DNA from: Paraburkholderia rhynchosiae | GTDB taxonomy: Bacteria > Pseudomonadota > Gammaproteobacteria > Burkholderiales > Burkholderiaceae | Direction: 5' to 3' | Assembly: GCF_002879865.1 (NCBI RefSeq) | Contig: NZ_PNXY01000047.1 | Location: 1-33,416 of the forward strand | Length of the DNA: 33,416 bases | Shown here: positions 8,044 through 16,334 of the stretch, piece after piece | How positions within the stretch are numbered: the first letter of the stretch is position 1 | Layout: every line of letters starts with the position of its first letter | Made by a program: the position numbers and the translations under genes | The notes under the pieces: generated by a model | Told to the model about the DNA's origin: nothing | What the model saw: the letters and a program-made list of their open reading frames with translations, nothing else | The model's database searches: none

Positions 8044-8255
8044 TCACCACTGGGGGATGCAACTACGTTCTTCTGTCACGCCTGGCGTGTCTATTTCGAT
8101 GAACTTGCCCTTAGGCGTCTGCGCGTTCGTTTACAGCAGCGTAGAGTGCCTCGAACGCTTGCCGTCCCTTCTTCACGGGCTCGACATAGATTATTCCTTC
8201 CACGTCAGCCCGTTTTGATCGCGTTGATTTCAGACCGCGACACTTCGGTGCTTCC
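8044..8255 (-). pseudogene. decayed C-terminal remnant of a second sugar-binding protein
   Basis: Read on the minus strand from just below the aldehyde dehydrogenase stop, three successive frames spell the end of a periplasmic binding protein. They are VSRSEINAIKTG, then ADVEGIIYVEPVKKGRQAFE and ALYAAVNERA, then TPKGKFIEIDTPGV and TEERSCIPQW with a stop at 8044-8046. The intact neighbour ends with the parallel pieces VSRGGSRLGINAIKAGDVDG, FKALYAAVTNPA, KAQFVDVDTPQVT and SQCAPEW. Two frameshifts, near 8205 and near 8120, break the frame and the first three quarters of the gene are missing. The sequence diverges clearly from the intact copy, so it is a relic of a different binding protein and not a recent duplication. 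Confidence 0.8.
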
Positions 8256-9734
8256 TCAGATGCGTACTGTCTTTTGCAACACCGTCTTCGTGACCATGAA
8301 TGCATCCAGCGTCGACGGCCCTCCCTCCCGTCCGATCCCGCTGTCCTTCACTCCGCCAAAGGGCGTGTCTGCGTCCGGCGTGCCAAAGTGGTTGATGGAC
8401 AAGACACCACATTCAAGCTCACGACTGATCCGTTCGGCATCCTGAAGAGAGTTGGTGAATGCGTACGCTGCGAGGCCGACTGAAAGGCTGTTTGCAACCG
8501 CAATAGCCTCGCCCAGCTCGTCTACACGCACGCAGGCTGCGAGTGGACCGAAAGGTTCGATCGTCATAGCATCAGCATCGATGGGGACCTCAGCGAGTAC
8601 CGTCGGTTCGAAAAAATAGCCTCGATTTCCGATACGGGCGCCCCCCGCGGCAACTCGGGCGCCGCGCTGTTTGGCGTCTGCTACGAGCCCCTGCATCGCG
8701 GAAAGCCGTCGCGCACTTGCCACTGGACCCATCTGCGCGGTCTCGCTGAACCCGTCGCCAACTCGCACCTCTCGCGCCGCACCCGCGAAAGCGGTCACGA
8801 AATCGTCGTACACGCTGCTATGAACGATGAATCGGGAAGGAGATGCACAGATTTGGCCGCTGGCGTTCGTCTTACCCCGCGCTGCCAGTCGGCCAACCGC
8901 AACACCATCTACACCTTCGCATACGAGTACCGGAGCGTGCCCGCCCAACTCCATGAGTACGGGCTTCATCGCCGCAGCCGCTAACTGCGTCAGATGCTTT
9001 CCGACCCCAACCGAGCCGGTGAACGTCACCAGTCGAATTACTGGAGACGCAATGAGCGTCGACGAAATTTCTGCGGGGTTGCCAAACACGAGATTCAACA
9101 CGCCTGCAGGAAGACCTGCGTCCTGGAAGGCTTGTACGAGGAGGCACGCGGTGGCCGGCGTTTCCTCCGCTGCTTTCAATATGACGGAGCACCCCGCCGA
9201 CAGCGCCGCACTGACCTTGCGTGCTGCAGAACTGATAGGCACGTTCCAGGGCGTAAAGGCCGCCACGGGGCCAATCGGCTGTCGCAAAATGAACTTCTGC
9301 ATCTGCGATTCACCGGGAACGATGAACCCGTACTCACGCAGTGACTGCGCGGCGTTCCAATCGAAAAAGTTCATCGAGCGGTCCGCCTCCGCATAAGCGT
9401 CGGAATACAGCTTGCCATTTTCCAGTGTGATCGTCGTGGCGATGAGTTCCAGTCGTTCGCGCATCAGCGCCGTGGCTTTCTGAATCACCTTGACGCGTTG
9501 CTGAGGCGGCGTGTCGCGCCACGCCAGAAAACCCCGCGCCGCCGCGTCCAAAGCACGCGCGAGGTCCTCGGCGGTCGCCTTCGGCACTTTGCCCAATACG
9601 TCTTCGGTAGCCGGGTTTCTCACTTCGACTGCCGTTTCGCGGTCGTAGACCCACTCGCCGTCGATGTAAAGCCCGACGCGGGGGTACTCGGCTTGCACCT
9701 TGTTTTGAGCGCTCTGATGACTTGCAGTTGACAT
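8256..9734 (-). CDS. NAD(P)-dependent aldehyde dehydrogenase (succinate-semialdehyde/vanillin-dehydrogenase-like)
   Basis: This cytoplasmic enzyme oxidises an aldehyde to an acid. The ATG at 9732-9734 is preferred (AGGGA eight bases upstream, product about 492 residues); an ATG nine bases earlier is possible. Catalytic residues are present: Asn164 in PWNVP, Glu262 in MELGGHAP, Cys296 in SGQICASPS, and the cofactor lysine in ILKAAEE. The C-terminal TPFGGVKDSGIGREGG is intact. The GGHAP and GQICASPSRF variants place it in a GabD/vanillin dehydrogenase-like branch. It follows the GMC gene by 130 bases, which suggests it oxidises the aldehyde that enzyme makes. The stop directly abuts a binding-protein relic, so the junction with the ABC operon is a rearrangement point. 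Confidence 0.92.
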   Translation of the reverse strand: MSTASHQSAQNKVQAEYPRVGLYIDGEWVYDRETAVEVRNPATEDVLGKVPKATAEDLARALDAAARGFLAWRDTPPQQRVKVIQKATALMRERLELIATTITLENGKLYSDAYAEADRSMNFFDWNAAQSLREYGFIVPGESQMQKFILRQPIGPVAAFTPWNVPISSAARKVSAALSAGCSVILKAAEETPATACLLVQAFQDAGLPAGVLNLVFGNPAEISSTLIASPVIRLVTFTGSVGVGKHLTQLAAAAMKPVLMELGGHAPVLVCEGVDGVAVGRLAARGKTNASGQICASPSRFIVHSSVYDDFVTAFAGAAREVRVGDGFSETAQMGPVASARRLSAMQGLVADAKQRGARVAAGGARIGNRGYFFEPTVLAEVPIDADAMTIEPFGPLAACVRVDELGEAIAVANSLSVGLAAYAFTNSLQDAERISRELECGVLSINHFGTPDADTPFGGVKDSGIGREGGPSTLDAFMVTKTVLQKTVRI

Positions 9735-9864
9735 CGATGACATCCCTGTTCGCTTACGTTGACCAAGCTCACCGCGAGCATGCTCGCGGTCGCTATGTTG
9801 TCTATCTATCGTGAGCCGGCGGGCTTGTTCAGTCGCCGACGACAGCGTTCTCGTTAGTGGTATT

Positions 9865-11502
9865 TCAGGCAGGCACTGCCGCCTCCCGGGTGATGCGAAG
9901 CGGGACTGCATCCTTCAAAATCATATCCGCGGCCTTCACGCCGATCATGATCGTCGGAGCATTCGTGTTGCCGGATGTGAGATGCGGCATGATCGAAGCG
10001 TCAGCCACCCGCAAGCGTTCGACACCTCGCACACGCAAACGCTCGTCCACTACCGCTAGCCTGTCGCGTCCCATCTTGCAGGTGCCCGCCTGGTGGTGCG
10101 CTGAATTGCCAGTCATTTCCATCCAGTCAAGAATCTGCTGGTCCGTCCCCACCGCAGGGCCAGGAATCTGTTCTTCGATGACGCGCGACGCAATCGGCTC
10201 GGTCGACATGATTTGCCGGATAAGCTTCACCCCCGCGATCATTGCGCGATTGTCATCGTGGTTGGTCAGAAAGTTCGGTTTGAATACGGCCGGGTCAGCC
10301 GGATTTGCCGACCCTAACGTCACAGTGCCGGTAGCGCGCGGACGCAAAAGGTAAACCGAGACGCCCATGCCAGGCTCGCGTTCAACTTCACACTCTCCGC
10401 CCGGGGAGTAGGTGAAGGTCATCGGCCTGAAGCTGATCTGCAGATCAGCGTAGGGCTCTTCTGGCCGGCTTTTCACAAAGGCCCCCACTTGCGACGAACC
10501 CAGCGCCAGGTAACCCTTGCGCGTCAACAGGTAACGCGCGCCTTCCAGGTACTTCCTGATGCCGCTCAATTCCAGGTTGTAAGAACTATCTGGAGTCGAG
10601 CGATAACTTCCGTGCACGTAGAAATGATCTTGCAGGTTGAGTCCGACACCAGGGCTCTGCACATAAATTTTGATGCCGTGCCGTTGCAGCTCTTCGCCCG
10701 GTCCAATGCCCGACAGCATGAGCATCTGCGGAGAATTGAGCGATCCGGCCGACAATATGACTTCTCTCGCGGCATCAAAGGTCCGACGCTCTCCGTGCAG
10801 AAGCACTTCTACTCCCGTTGCAACGTTATCCTTCAATGCAATGCGCTGCACTGCGGCCCCCGTCAGCACGGTCAGGTTCGGCCGATGGCGAACGGGCTCG
10901 ATGAACGCGGTGTAGGCGGAGTAACGGCGGCCACCACGAATCGTGTGCTGCATGAATCCGACACCGTCATGTATGGCGCCGTTGATATCTTCCGTTCGAG
11001 GAATGCCTAGACGCTCCGTGGCTTCGATGAAATCATGCGAGCTTCGGACTTTCACCACGGGATCGCTTACCCACAACGGACCACCGGCGCCACGATATTC
11101 ATCCGCCCCGCGCTCGTTGTGCTCCATCTTCTTGAAGTATGGCAGGAGATCGTCGTAGCCCCAGCCAGAATTTCCCTCGTCGCGCCAGCTATCGAAATCA
11201 TTGCGGTGGCCGCGGATGAAAATCATCCCGTTGATGGAACTTGAACCGCCTAGCGTCTTGCCCCGAGGCCAGTACATCTTCCGATTGCGAAGTGCAGGCA
11301 TCGGGTCGGTGAAGTAATTCCAGTTCAGTTCTTTGTGAAAGTACAGCTTCGCCATACCGGCAGGCGTGTTCACCCAAAATTTATCAGCGGGAGGTCCTGC
11401 TTCCAGCAGCAACACCTTGTTATCAGGGTAGTCGCTGAGCCCACGGGCGAGCGCGCAACCGGCAGATCCGGCGCCGATGATGATGTAATCGTATATATCC
11501 AT
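9865..11502 (-). CDS. GMC-family FAD-dependent alcohol oxidase/dehydrogenase (choline-dehydrogenase-like)
   Basis: This 545-residue flavoprotein oxidises a primary alcohol to an aldehyde. The N-terminal FAD motif is YIIIGAGSAGCALA with LLLEAG closing the Rossmann unit. GMC signature 1 is PRGKTLGGSSSINGM and signature 2 is SAGSLNSPQMLMLSGIG. The C-terminal catalytic His pair is in NSAHHQAGTCKMG and the partner Asn in TSGNTNAPTIMIG. No signal peptide is present, so it is cytoplasmic or peripheral. Family members act on choline, polyethylene glycols, long-chain alcohols and related compounds. Pairing with an adjacent aldehyde dehydrogenase and an importer resembles alcohol- or polyether-oxidising operons, but the substrate is unknown. 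It is the first gene of the minus-strand run; the ribosome site is weak. Confidence 0.92.
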   Translation of the reverse strand: MDIYDYIIIGAGSAGCALARGLSDYPDNKVLLLEAGPPADKFWVNTPAGMAKLYFHKELNWNYFTDPMPALRNRKMYWPRGKTLGGSSSINGMIFIRGHRNDFDSWRDEGNSGWGYDDLLPYFKKMEHNERGADEYRGAGGPLWVSDPVVKVRSSHDFIEATERLGIPRTEDINGAIHDGVGFMQHTIRGGRRYSAYTAFIEPVRHRPNLTVLTGAAVQRIALKDNVATGVEVLLHGERRTFDAAREVILSAGSLNSPQMLMLSGIGPGEELQRHGIKIYVQSPGVGLNLQDHFYVHGSYRSTPDSSYNLELSGIRKYLEGARYLLTRKGYLALGSSQVGAFVKSRPEEPYADLQISFRPMTFTYSPGGECEVEREPGMGVSVYLLRPRATGTVTLGSANPADPAVFKPNFLTNHDDNRAMIAGVKLIRQIMSTEPIASRVIEEQIPGPAVGTDQQILDWMEMTGNSAHHQAGTCKMGRDRLAVVDERLRVRGVERLRVADASIMPHLTSGNTNAPTIMIGVKAADMILKDAVPLRITREAAVPA

Positions 11503-11853
11503 GCTGATTGGCTGCTCATCCCAGGAAGTGTGTGTCTGCGTTTGTTGAAGGTTATTTCGGAGGGGTCGGTTAGGCTAGTCGCTTTTTCTGGCCGTGAGGG
11601 TAAGCATCGCTAAACCAGCGATCGGGTTTCCCGTTGACCGGCTACAGAGGCCCGATTGAGCGTCCTCCGCACGCCGACACAGGCTGTGGGGCGATCGCCG
11701 ATAAAAGGCGCTTAAGGGTAAAACCCGATTCTTGCAGGCGGCTTTTTGCCCGGCATTCGACGCCTTGCCGGACAGGCCGCGTGAGGAGCGCTTTCTTTGT
11801 GAATTGCCTGCGTATATCCTCGCCTCTCATTTCCAAATTCATAGGAGAACAAC
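11503..11853. other. divergent intergenic region, probable promoters for both sides
   Basis: These 351 bases separate the GMC gene (minus) from the ABM-domain gene (plus), so both promoters should lie here. No protein-like frame and no strong inverted repeat were found. No convincing -35/-10 pair could be fixed by eye. Confidence 0.5.
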
Positions 11854-12144
11854 ATGGCCGAGGTATTCGCAATTGCTATCTCCGTCGCAAAGCCGGGGTT
11901 TGAGGAAAAGCTGGCCGATGCACTTGACGCGTTGCTTGCACCCACTCACAAGGAGAAGGGAATCCTTGAGTACGAGATGTATCGCGATATGCGGGAATCG
12001 CGCTGCTTCGTCTTCATCGAGCGGTGGGAAAACGAAGAGACATTCAACGCGCACTGCAACGCCCCGCATATCAACGTTTACCTCGAAAGGACCAAGGGCT
12101 GGGTCGAGAGCAACAAGATTCATGTCTTAAGAAAAGGAAAGTAG
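11854..12144 (+). CDS. antibiotic biosynthesis monooxygenase (ABM) domain protein, YgiN-like
   Basis: This is a 96-residue ferredoxin-like fold protein. It starts at an ATG eight bases after AGGAGAA. Family marks are the N-terminal strand VFAIAISVAKPGFEEKLADA, the central THKEKGILEYEMYRDMRE, and the segment FVFIERWENEETFNAHCNAP with a conserved FIE.W motif and histidine. Single-domain members form dimers and include quinol monooxygenases, but many have no known reaction, and no cofactor site is evident. It opens the plus-strand set and is followed after 283 bases by the SMP-30 gene. It may deal with a toxic quinone or by-product, or may have been recruited for another step. The function is not decided by sequence. 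Confidence 0.88.
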   Translation: MAEVFAIAISVAKPGFEEKLADALDALLAPTHKEKGILEYEMYRDMRESRCFVFIERWENEETFNAHCNAPHINVYLERTKGWVESNKIHVLRKGK

Positions 12145-12427
12145 CACCGCGCAGGCTAGCGCAACCGGGGAAGGCATCTGCGCAGCTGCGCCGACAGTGC
12201 GGTGCCTGCGAACGTCGTCGCGGGGTTTCCTGTTCCGGTGTTCTCATTGCAGTCTAGTATGCTCAAACCGTGTCGGGAGATTACCGCGCGATCCACAGTG
12301 CAAACTTTGTCAGCCTAACTTACCGTCGAAGCAACAAAAACGAACTGGACTTAACGAGGGTGCGAGCAATAAGCTAGTCGGGAAGGAGACATTCACAGCG
12401 CGTCATTTCCGCTACGAGAGAATATTC

Positions 12428-13258
12428 ATGAAAGAGCATCAGGCGACGCTCGTCGCCGACGGCTTCGTTTTCCTGGAGGCGCCCAGGTGGTACGACAATC
12501 GCCTTTGGGTTTCGGATGTCTTCGATTTCAAGCTATATACCGTGACTGAAGACGGCACTCGTAGCGTCGTTTGCAACGTGCCGGGCCGCCCAGCTGGAAT
12601 CGGGTTTTTGCCGGATAAAACTCCGATCGTGGTGTCCTGCGCAGACAAAAAACTGATGAAAGTGTCGGAGGGCGTTTTGTCTATCTACGCGGACCTGAGT
12701 GATGTCGCGACTGGCGATCTCAACGACCTCGTCGTAGATGACATGGGTCGAGTTTATGTAGGCAACTTCGGGTATGACCTCTTCGGCGGAGCGCCGATAA
12801 AAGCGACCGAGATGCACGTCGTTGAGCCCGACGCCTCTATTCGGGTGGCCGCCGCCGGGCTTGAATTTCCCAACGGAGCCGTCATCAAGGACGACGGACG
12901 CACGCTCGTCGTGGCTGAAACATGGAGCGGGAAACTCACCGCCTATGACCGCGCCGTAGATGGCGAGTTATCTCATCGCCGCCTTTTCGCCGATCTTGGA
13001 GGCAGGCAACCCGATGGCATCTGCGTCGATAAGCACGGGGCCATCTGGGCAGGCTGCTATAACACGGGCGAATTCGTCCGCGTAATCGAGGGCGGCGAAG
13101 TTACAGACTGCATCAAATTCGAAGGCAACGCCGTCTCATGCGCCATTGGTGGCCGTAGCGGGACCACGCTCTATTGCTGCGTGTATCTCGGAACGGATGA
13201 ACAACTGCGAGCGCGACAGCGGCGCAGTGCTATCTATAAAGCTGAGATAACTGCCTGA
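12428..13258 (+). CDS. SMP-30/gluconolactonase-family lactonase
   Basis: This is a predicted six-bladed beta-propeller hydrolase that opens sugar lactones to acids, about 276 residues. The ATG at 12428 (MKEHQATLVADGF) is preferred over the long upstream frame, which has no protein-like sequence and no ribosome site. Visible marks include the metal-site glutamate region FVFLEAPRWYDNRLWVSDV, the turn GDLNDLVVDDMGRVYVGNFG with its Asn/Asp ligands, LEFPNGAVIKDDGRTLVVAET, and RQPDGICVDKHGAIWAGCYN near the end. These repeated (P/L)(N/D)G and W/Y-V-G strands are typical. It lies upstream of a short-chain dehydrogenase, an arrangement often seen when a sugar dehydrogenase makes the lactone that the SMP-30 enzyme opens. 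Sugar specificity is unknown. Confidence 0.88.
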   Translation: MKEHQATLVADGFVFLEAPRWYDNRLWVSDVFDFKLYTVTEDGTRSVVCNVPGRPAGIGFLPDKTPIVVSCADKKLMKVSEGVLSIYADLSDVATGDLNDLVVDDMGRVYVGNFGYDLFGGAPIKATEMHVVEPDASIRVAAAGLEFPNGAVIKDDGRTLVVAETWSGKLTAYDRAVDGELSHRRLFADLGGRQPDGICVDKHGAIWAGCYNTGEFVRVIEGGEVTDCIKFEGNAVSCAIGGRSGTTLYCCVYLGTDEQLRARQRRSAIYKAEITA

Positions 13259-13458
13259 ACGACAGCCGTCAAGGCGAACGCACGGAACACCGACTGAATC
13301 GTTCGGCGTCCTGGATCACGGGAAGATTACGGACCCAGGCTGCGCACCGGTCTCACTCTTTCTCACACCGTCCACATGCCGGCAGTGGATTCAGCCCGTG
13401 TTTCTGCCGAAATATCGCTCGCCTTTTGAGGGAGCACCTTAATGGAGATAGGAAGCAA

Positions 13459-14235
13459 ATGACGACTCATCGCAAATGGAACTACGAAGGCAAGGTGGCA
13501 TTCGTAACCGGTGCAGCAAACGGAATCGGGCAAGCAACCGCGCTAGCTTTCGCGCAGGAAGGCGCTGACGTCGTTGTTGTGGACGTCTCGGAAGAAGGTG
13601 CCAACGCGACTGTACAGATGATCGAACAGGAAGGCGTGCGCGCGCTTGCTGCGAAATGCGACGTTTCGAAACCGGAAGAGGTTCAGGCGGCTCTTGCCGC
13701 GACTATCGACAAATTTGGTCGGCTCGACTTCGCTTTCAACAACGCAGGCATCGAGCAAGCGCTTGCCTACACCGCCGACATTAGCGACGAGGGTTTCGAA
13801 CGCATTGTGCGCATCAATCTCGGCGGCGTCTTCTATTGCATGAAGTATCAGATTCCAATTGTGCTCAAGAACGGTGGCGGGTCGATCGTGAACACGTCTT
13901 CAGGCGCGGGCGTTGTTGGAATCCGTGGTCAGGGCGCCTACTGTGCGACCAAACATGGAGTTATCGGCCTGACAAAGTCCGCCGCTCTGGAGTACGGGAA
14001 GGACGGTGTCCGGATCAACGCTGTGTGTCCGGGCATCATCGACACACCGATGATTGGTCGCTTCACTCAGGGTACCGAAGAGAATCGACAGCGGATGATT
14101 TCGCAAGAGCCGATCGGGCGCCTCGGTCGGCCCGAGGAGATCGCCAACACGGTTCTATGGCTGTGCTCCGACGTAGCCGGATTTGCAATTGGCCACGCTG
14201 TAGTCATTGACGGGGGCCAGACGGCGGGCCTTTAA
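13459..14235 (+). CDS. short-chain dehydrogenase/reductase (classical SDR)
   Basis: This is a 258-residue NAD(P)-dependent oxidoreductase. The start ATG at 13459 has GGAAG six to eight bases upstream; an earlier in-frame start at 13426 is less well supported. Motifs are TGAANGIG (about 17-24), NNAG (94-97), NTSS (145-148, catalytic Ser) and YCATK (Tyr161, Lys165). An aspartate after the second strand (VVVVDVSEE, Asp42) suggests NAD rather than NADP. PGIIDTPM and the C-terminal IDGGQTAGL are usual for the FabG-like branch. Next to the SMP-30 lactonase it may act as a sugar dehydrogenase or ketoacid reductase. It is about 200 bases downstream of that gene and on the same strand. Confidence 0.92.
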   Translation: MTTHRKWNYEGKVAFVTGAANGIGQATALAFAQEGADVVVVDVSEEGANATVQMIEQEGVRALAAKCDVSKPEEVQAALAATIDKFGRLDFAFNNAGIEQALAYTADISDEGFERIVRINLGGVFYCMKYQIPIVLKNGGGSIVNTSSGAGVVGIRGQGAYCATKHGVIGLTKSAALEYGKDGVRINAVCPGIIDTPMIGRFTQGTEENRQRMISQEPIGRLGRPEEIANTVLWLCSDVAGFAIGHAVVIDGGQTAGL

Positions 14236-14573
14236 GTATCACGCAGTCGCGTACCCGCCCGCGCAACGATGCATGGACGGCCGCCGACGTGTGCACCATG
14301 CATCGCGCGGCGTGTGCGGCCATACACGTCGCCGGTAACCGGACGGGGCGACTCCGTCGCCGCGACTCATGAGCACAGCTCATAGCACCATGCGTCAGCG
14401 CCGGCTTAATTCCTCGTCAATCTTTCCATACAATCGACTATTCCGCCGTCCGGACAAGTCAAACACGTGTCCACGAACGGTGTCAGGTTCTCGAGCGCTA
14501 CACGCCCATATCCACAAGCATCCCGATTGCTGGCGGATTCTACTTTCTCTCATTCATCCCAAGAGGTTCCACG
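14236..14573. other. intergenic region with two overlapping inverted repeats
   Basis: No gene is seen in these 338 bases. CGATGCATGG (14267-14276) pairs perfectly with CCATGCATCG (14296-14305). A second pair, CGACGTGT (14285-14292) with ACACGTCG (14324-14331), overlaps the loop and right arm of the first. Both hairpins cannot form at once. Neither is followed by a T-run. They may end the SDR transcript or regulate the alcohol dehydrogenase gene downstream. Confidence 0.45.
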
Positions 14574-15626
14574 ATGAAGACGCGAGGCTATGCCGTTCAA
14601 ACCCCGAAGTCGCCGCTCCAACCGTATGACTTCGAGCGGCGCGAACTGCGATTCAACGATGTTGCAATCGAGATCCTGTACTGTGGAGTCTGTCACTCCG
14701 ACCTGCACCAGGCTCGTAACGACTGGGGCTGGTCCAACTATCCGCTGGTGCCGGGTCACGAGATAGTGGGCCGCGTCATTGATGTGGCTCCGCACGTGAA
14801 GCGCTATAAGGTTGGAGACCACGTCGCTGTCGGCTGCATGGTGGATAGCTGCATGACATGCGACCAATGCCGCAAGGGCTTGGAGCAGTTGTGCCGCGAA
14901 GGAAACACGCAGACTTACTGCGGGTTCGATCGGGTTACGAATGAGCCGACCAAGGGAGGCTATTCGAAACATATCGTGGTCCGCGAAGACTTCGTGCTTC
15001 GCGTGCCCGACAGCCTTGACCTCTCGCGTGTGGCGCCGCTGCTCTGCGCGGGCATCACGACGTACTCTCCCTTGCGCACATGGGGGATCGGTCCCGGCAG
15101 CCGGGTCGGCGTCATCGGTCTGGGCGGCCTTGGGCATATGGCAGTCAAGCTCGCGTCGGCCCTCGGTGCGACCGTGACCGTGGTGAGCCGCACGCCCGAC
15201 AAGGCGGCTGATGCGAGAGAGCTCGGTGCCGAGGCACTTCTACTCTCCACCGACAACGCAGCAATGGAGAAGGCCGCATCCCGGTTCGACCTCATCATAG
15301 ACACCATTCCGGTCCGTCACGACCTGAATCCTTACCTGCCGCTGCTCGACGTCGACGGCACTATCGTTCTTGTCGGCCAGGTAGGCCCGCTTGCCGAACC
15401 AAGCACGGTACCGCTCATTGTCGGTCGTCGACGCATCGCTGGCTCGCCGATTGGCGGAATTCGGGAAACTCAGGAAATGCTCGACTTCTGCGGGCGCAAG
15501 GGCATCCTGCCTGACTGCGAAATGATTCGTATGGATCAGATCAACGAAGCGTGGGAACGGATGGAGCGGGCCGACGTCCGCTACCGATTTGTGATTGACA
15601 TGGCGTCCCTCTCAGTGTCAGCGTGA
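14574..15626 (+). CDS. zinc-dependent alcohol dehydrogenase, cinnamyl-alcohol/YahK type
   Basis: This is a 350-residue medium-chain dehydrogenase, start ATG seven bases after AAGAGG. Catalytic zinc ligands are Cys40 in CGVCHSDLH, His62-Glu63 in PGHEIVG, and a later Cys in LLCAG (158). The structural zinc site is Cys93, 96, 99 and 107 (SCMTCDQCRKGLEQLC). The Rossmann motif is VIGLGGLGH, and the following VVSRTPDK with a basic Arg suggests NADP use, as in YahK relatives. Such enzymes reduce a wide range of aldehydes to alcohols or run in reverse. It follows the SDR gene by 338 bases and precedes a chimeric remnant, so its link to one pathway is uncertain. Confidence 0.93.
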   Translation: MKTRGYAVQTPKSPLQPYDFERRELRFNDVAIEILYCGVCHSDLHQARNDWGWSNYPLVPGHEIVGRVIDVAPHVKRYKVGDHVAVGCMVDSCMTCDQCRKGLEQLCREGNTQTYCGFDRVTNEPTKGGYSKHIVVREDFVLRVPDSLDLSRVAPLLCAGITTYSPLRTWGIGPGSRVGVIGLGGLGHMAVKLASALGATVTVVSRTPDKAADARELGAEALLLSTDNAAMEKAASRFDLIIDTIPVRHDLNPYLPLLDVDGTIVLVGQVGPLAEPSTVPLIVGRRRIAGSPIGGIRETQEMLDFCGRKGILPDCEMIRMDQINEAWERMERADVRYRFVIDMASLSVSA

Positions 15627-15654
15627 GTTGTAGGTGTTGTAAGCCATACACGGT

Positions 15655-15690
15655 CAAGCGCTTTAATCCGATCGCGACCGAGAGCGCTTG
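15655..15690. terminator. hairpin after the alcohol dehydrogenase gene, possible terminator
   Basis: CAAGCGCT (15655-15662) pairs perfectly with AGCGCTTG (15683-15690) around a 20-base loop, 28 bases after the stop. No T-run follows, so termination is tentative. Confidence 0.3.
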
Positions 15691-15768
15691 GTAGGTGGCT
15701 GGCTTACTGCCCCAAAATCTCGTCGAAACCTGCACAACTATCGGCCCAAGGCCGATCATGACTCTCTG

Positions 15769-15975
15769 ATGAAACGGTTCGCCTCGAGACTAATGATTCT
15801 GCTTGCGGTCATTTCCGCAGCTTTTGGATTCGCCGTCTGTGTATATCTCCAGCAGCCCGTGTTTGGGAAGCTGCCGGATAATGGCAGCCTGTCGCGCATC
15901 GAACACTCCCCTAACTACGCAAACGGAAGCTTCCACAACCAGATCGATACGCCACTACATACAGGCGGAAGCTCG
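15769..15975 (+). pseudogene. N-terminal fragment of an MBL-fold metallo-hydrolase
   Basis: From the ATG at 15769 the product has a basic start and a single hydrophobic segment (LMILLAVISAAFGFAVCVYL), then QQPVFGKLPDNGSLSRIEHS and PNYANGSFHNQIDTP. The FGKLP.G..L.RI..SPNY..G.F.N pattern is characteristic of the N-terminus of membrane-anchored MBL-fold hydrolases (UlaG/PhoX-like). The zinc-binding HxHxDH region, normally about 60-100 residues further on, is absent. The frame instead runs into an aldehyde dehydrogenase C-terminus. This piece is therefore a relic cut off after about 66 residues. Family assignment rests on that N-terminal pattern alone. Confidence 0.6.
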
Positions 15976-16194
15976 GAACAACATGCCGTCCAATTGGGCA
16001 ACAGCGTCATCTACGGTCTCGTAGCTGGCGTCTGGACCGGAAACATCGGTCGAAGAGCGAGGCGCATGACGCACGCGCTCAAAGCTGGGACAGTCTGGGT
16101 CAACACGTACCGTGCGTATAGTTTCATGATGCCATTCGGTGGAATGAAGATGTCGGGCCTCGGCCGGGAGAACAGGATAGAAGCCCTCAATGAT
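15976..16194 (+). pseudogene. C-terminal fragment of an aldehyde dehydrogenase
   Basis: The frame encodes VIYGLVAGVWTGNIGRR, HALKAGTVWVNTYRAYSF and MMPFGGMKMSGLGREN. These correspond to the last 70 or so residues of ALDHs of the betaine/phenylacetaldehyde type (A-ND-YGLAAGVWT, AGTVWVNTY, PFGG-K-SG-GRE). Catalytic Glu and Cys, which lie about 150-230 residues further upstream, are missing. The fragment is joined in frame to the metallo-hydrolase relic, giving a single open frame of 192 codons (15688-16266) that no intact family explains. After LND (16194) similarity ends and the tail to 16266 is not recognisable. It is not a piece of any of the three intact ALDHs in this window, whose C-termini differ. 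Confidence 0.75.
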
Positions 16195-16334
16195 CGTGGT
16201 AAGTGGGGCTTACCGGCCTGCGAAGAAAATGCGACTCGACGCGCTCCGCTGCAGAGCGCACGATAGCGTAACGTCGCTTTTGATGCGACAGTCCGCCGAG
16301 GACAGCATCGGCAGTAAAAGCAAGGAGGAGATCC

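Noticed and set aside
9735..9911. Long N-terminal extension of the aldehyde dehydrogenase into the GMC gene
   Set aside because: It would overlap the GMC gene and encodes nothing related to ALDH; starts at 9734 or 9743 are adequate.
12197..12427. 77-codon N-terminal extension of the SMP-30 protein
   Set aside because: The extension has no lactonase similarity and no ribosome site; the family's usual N-terminus fits the start at 12428.
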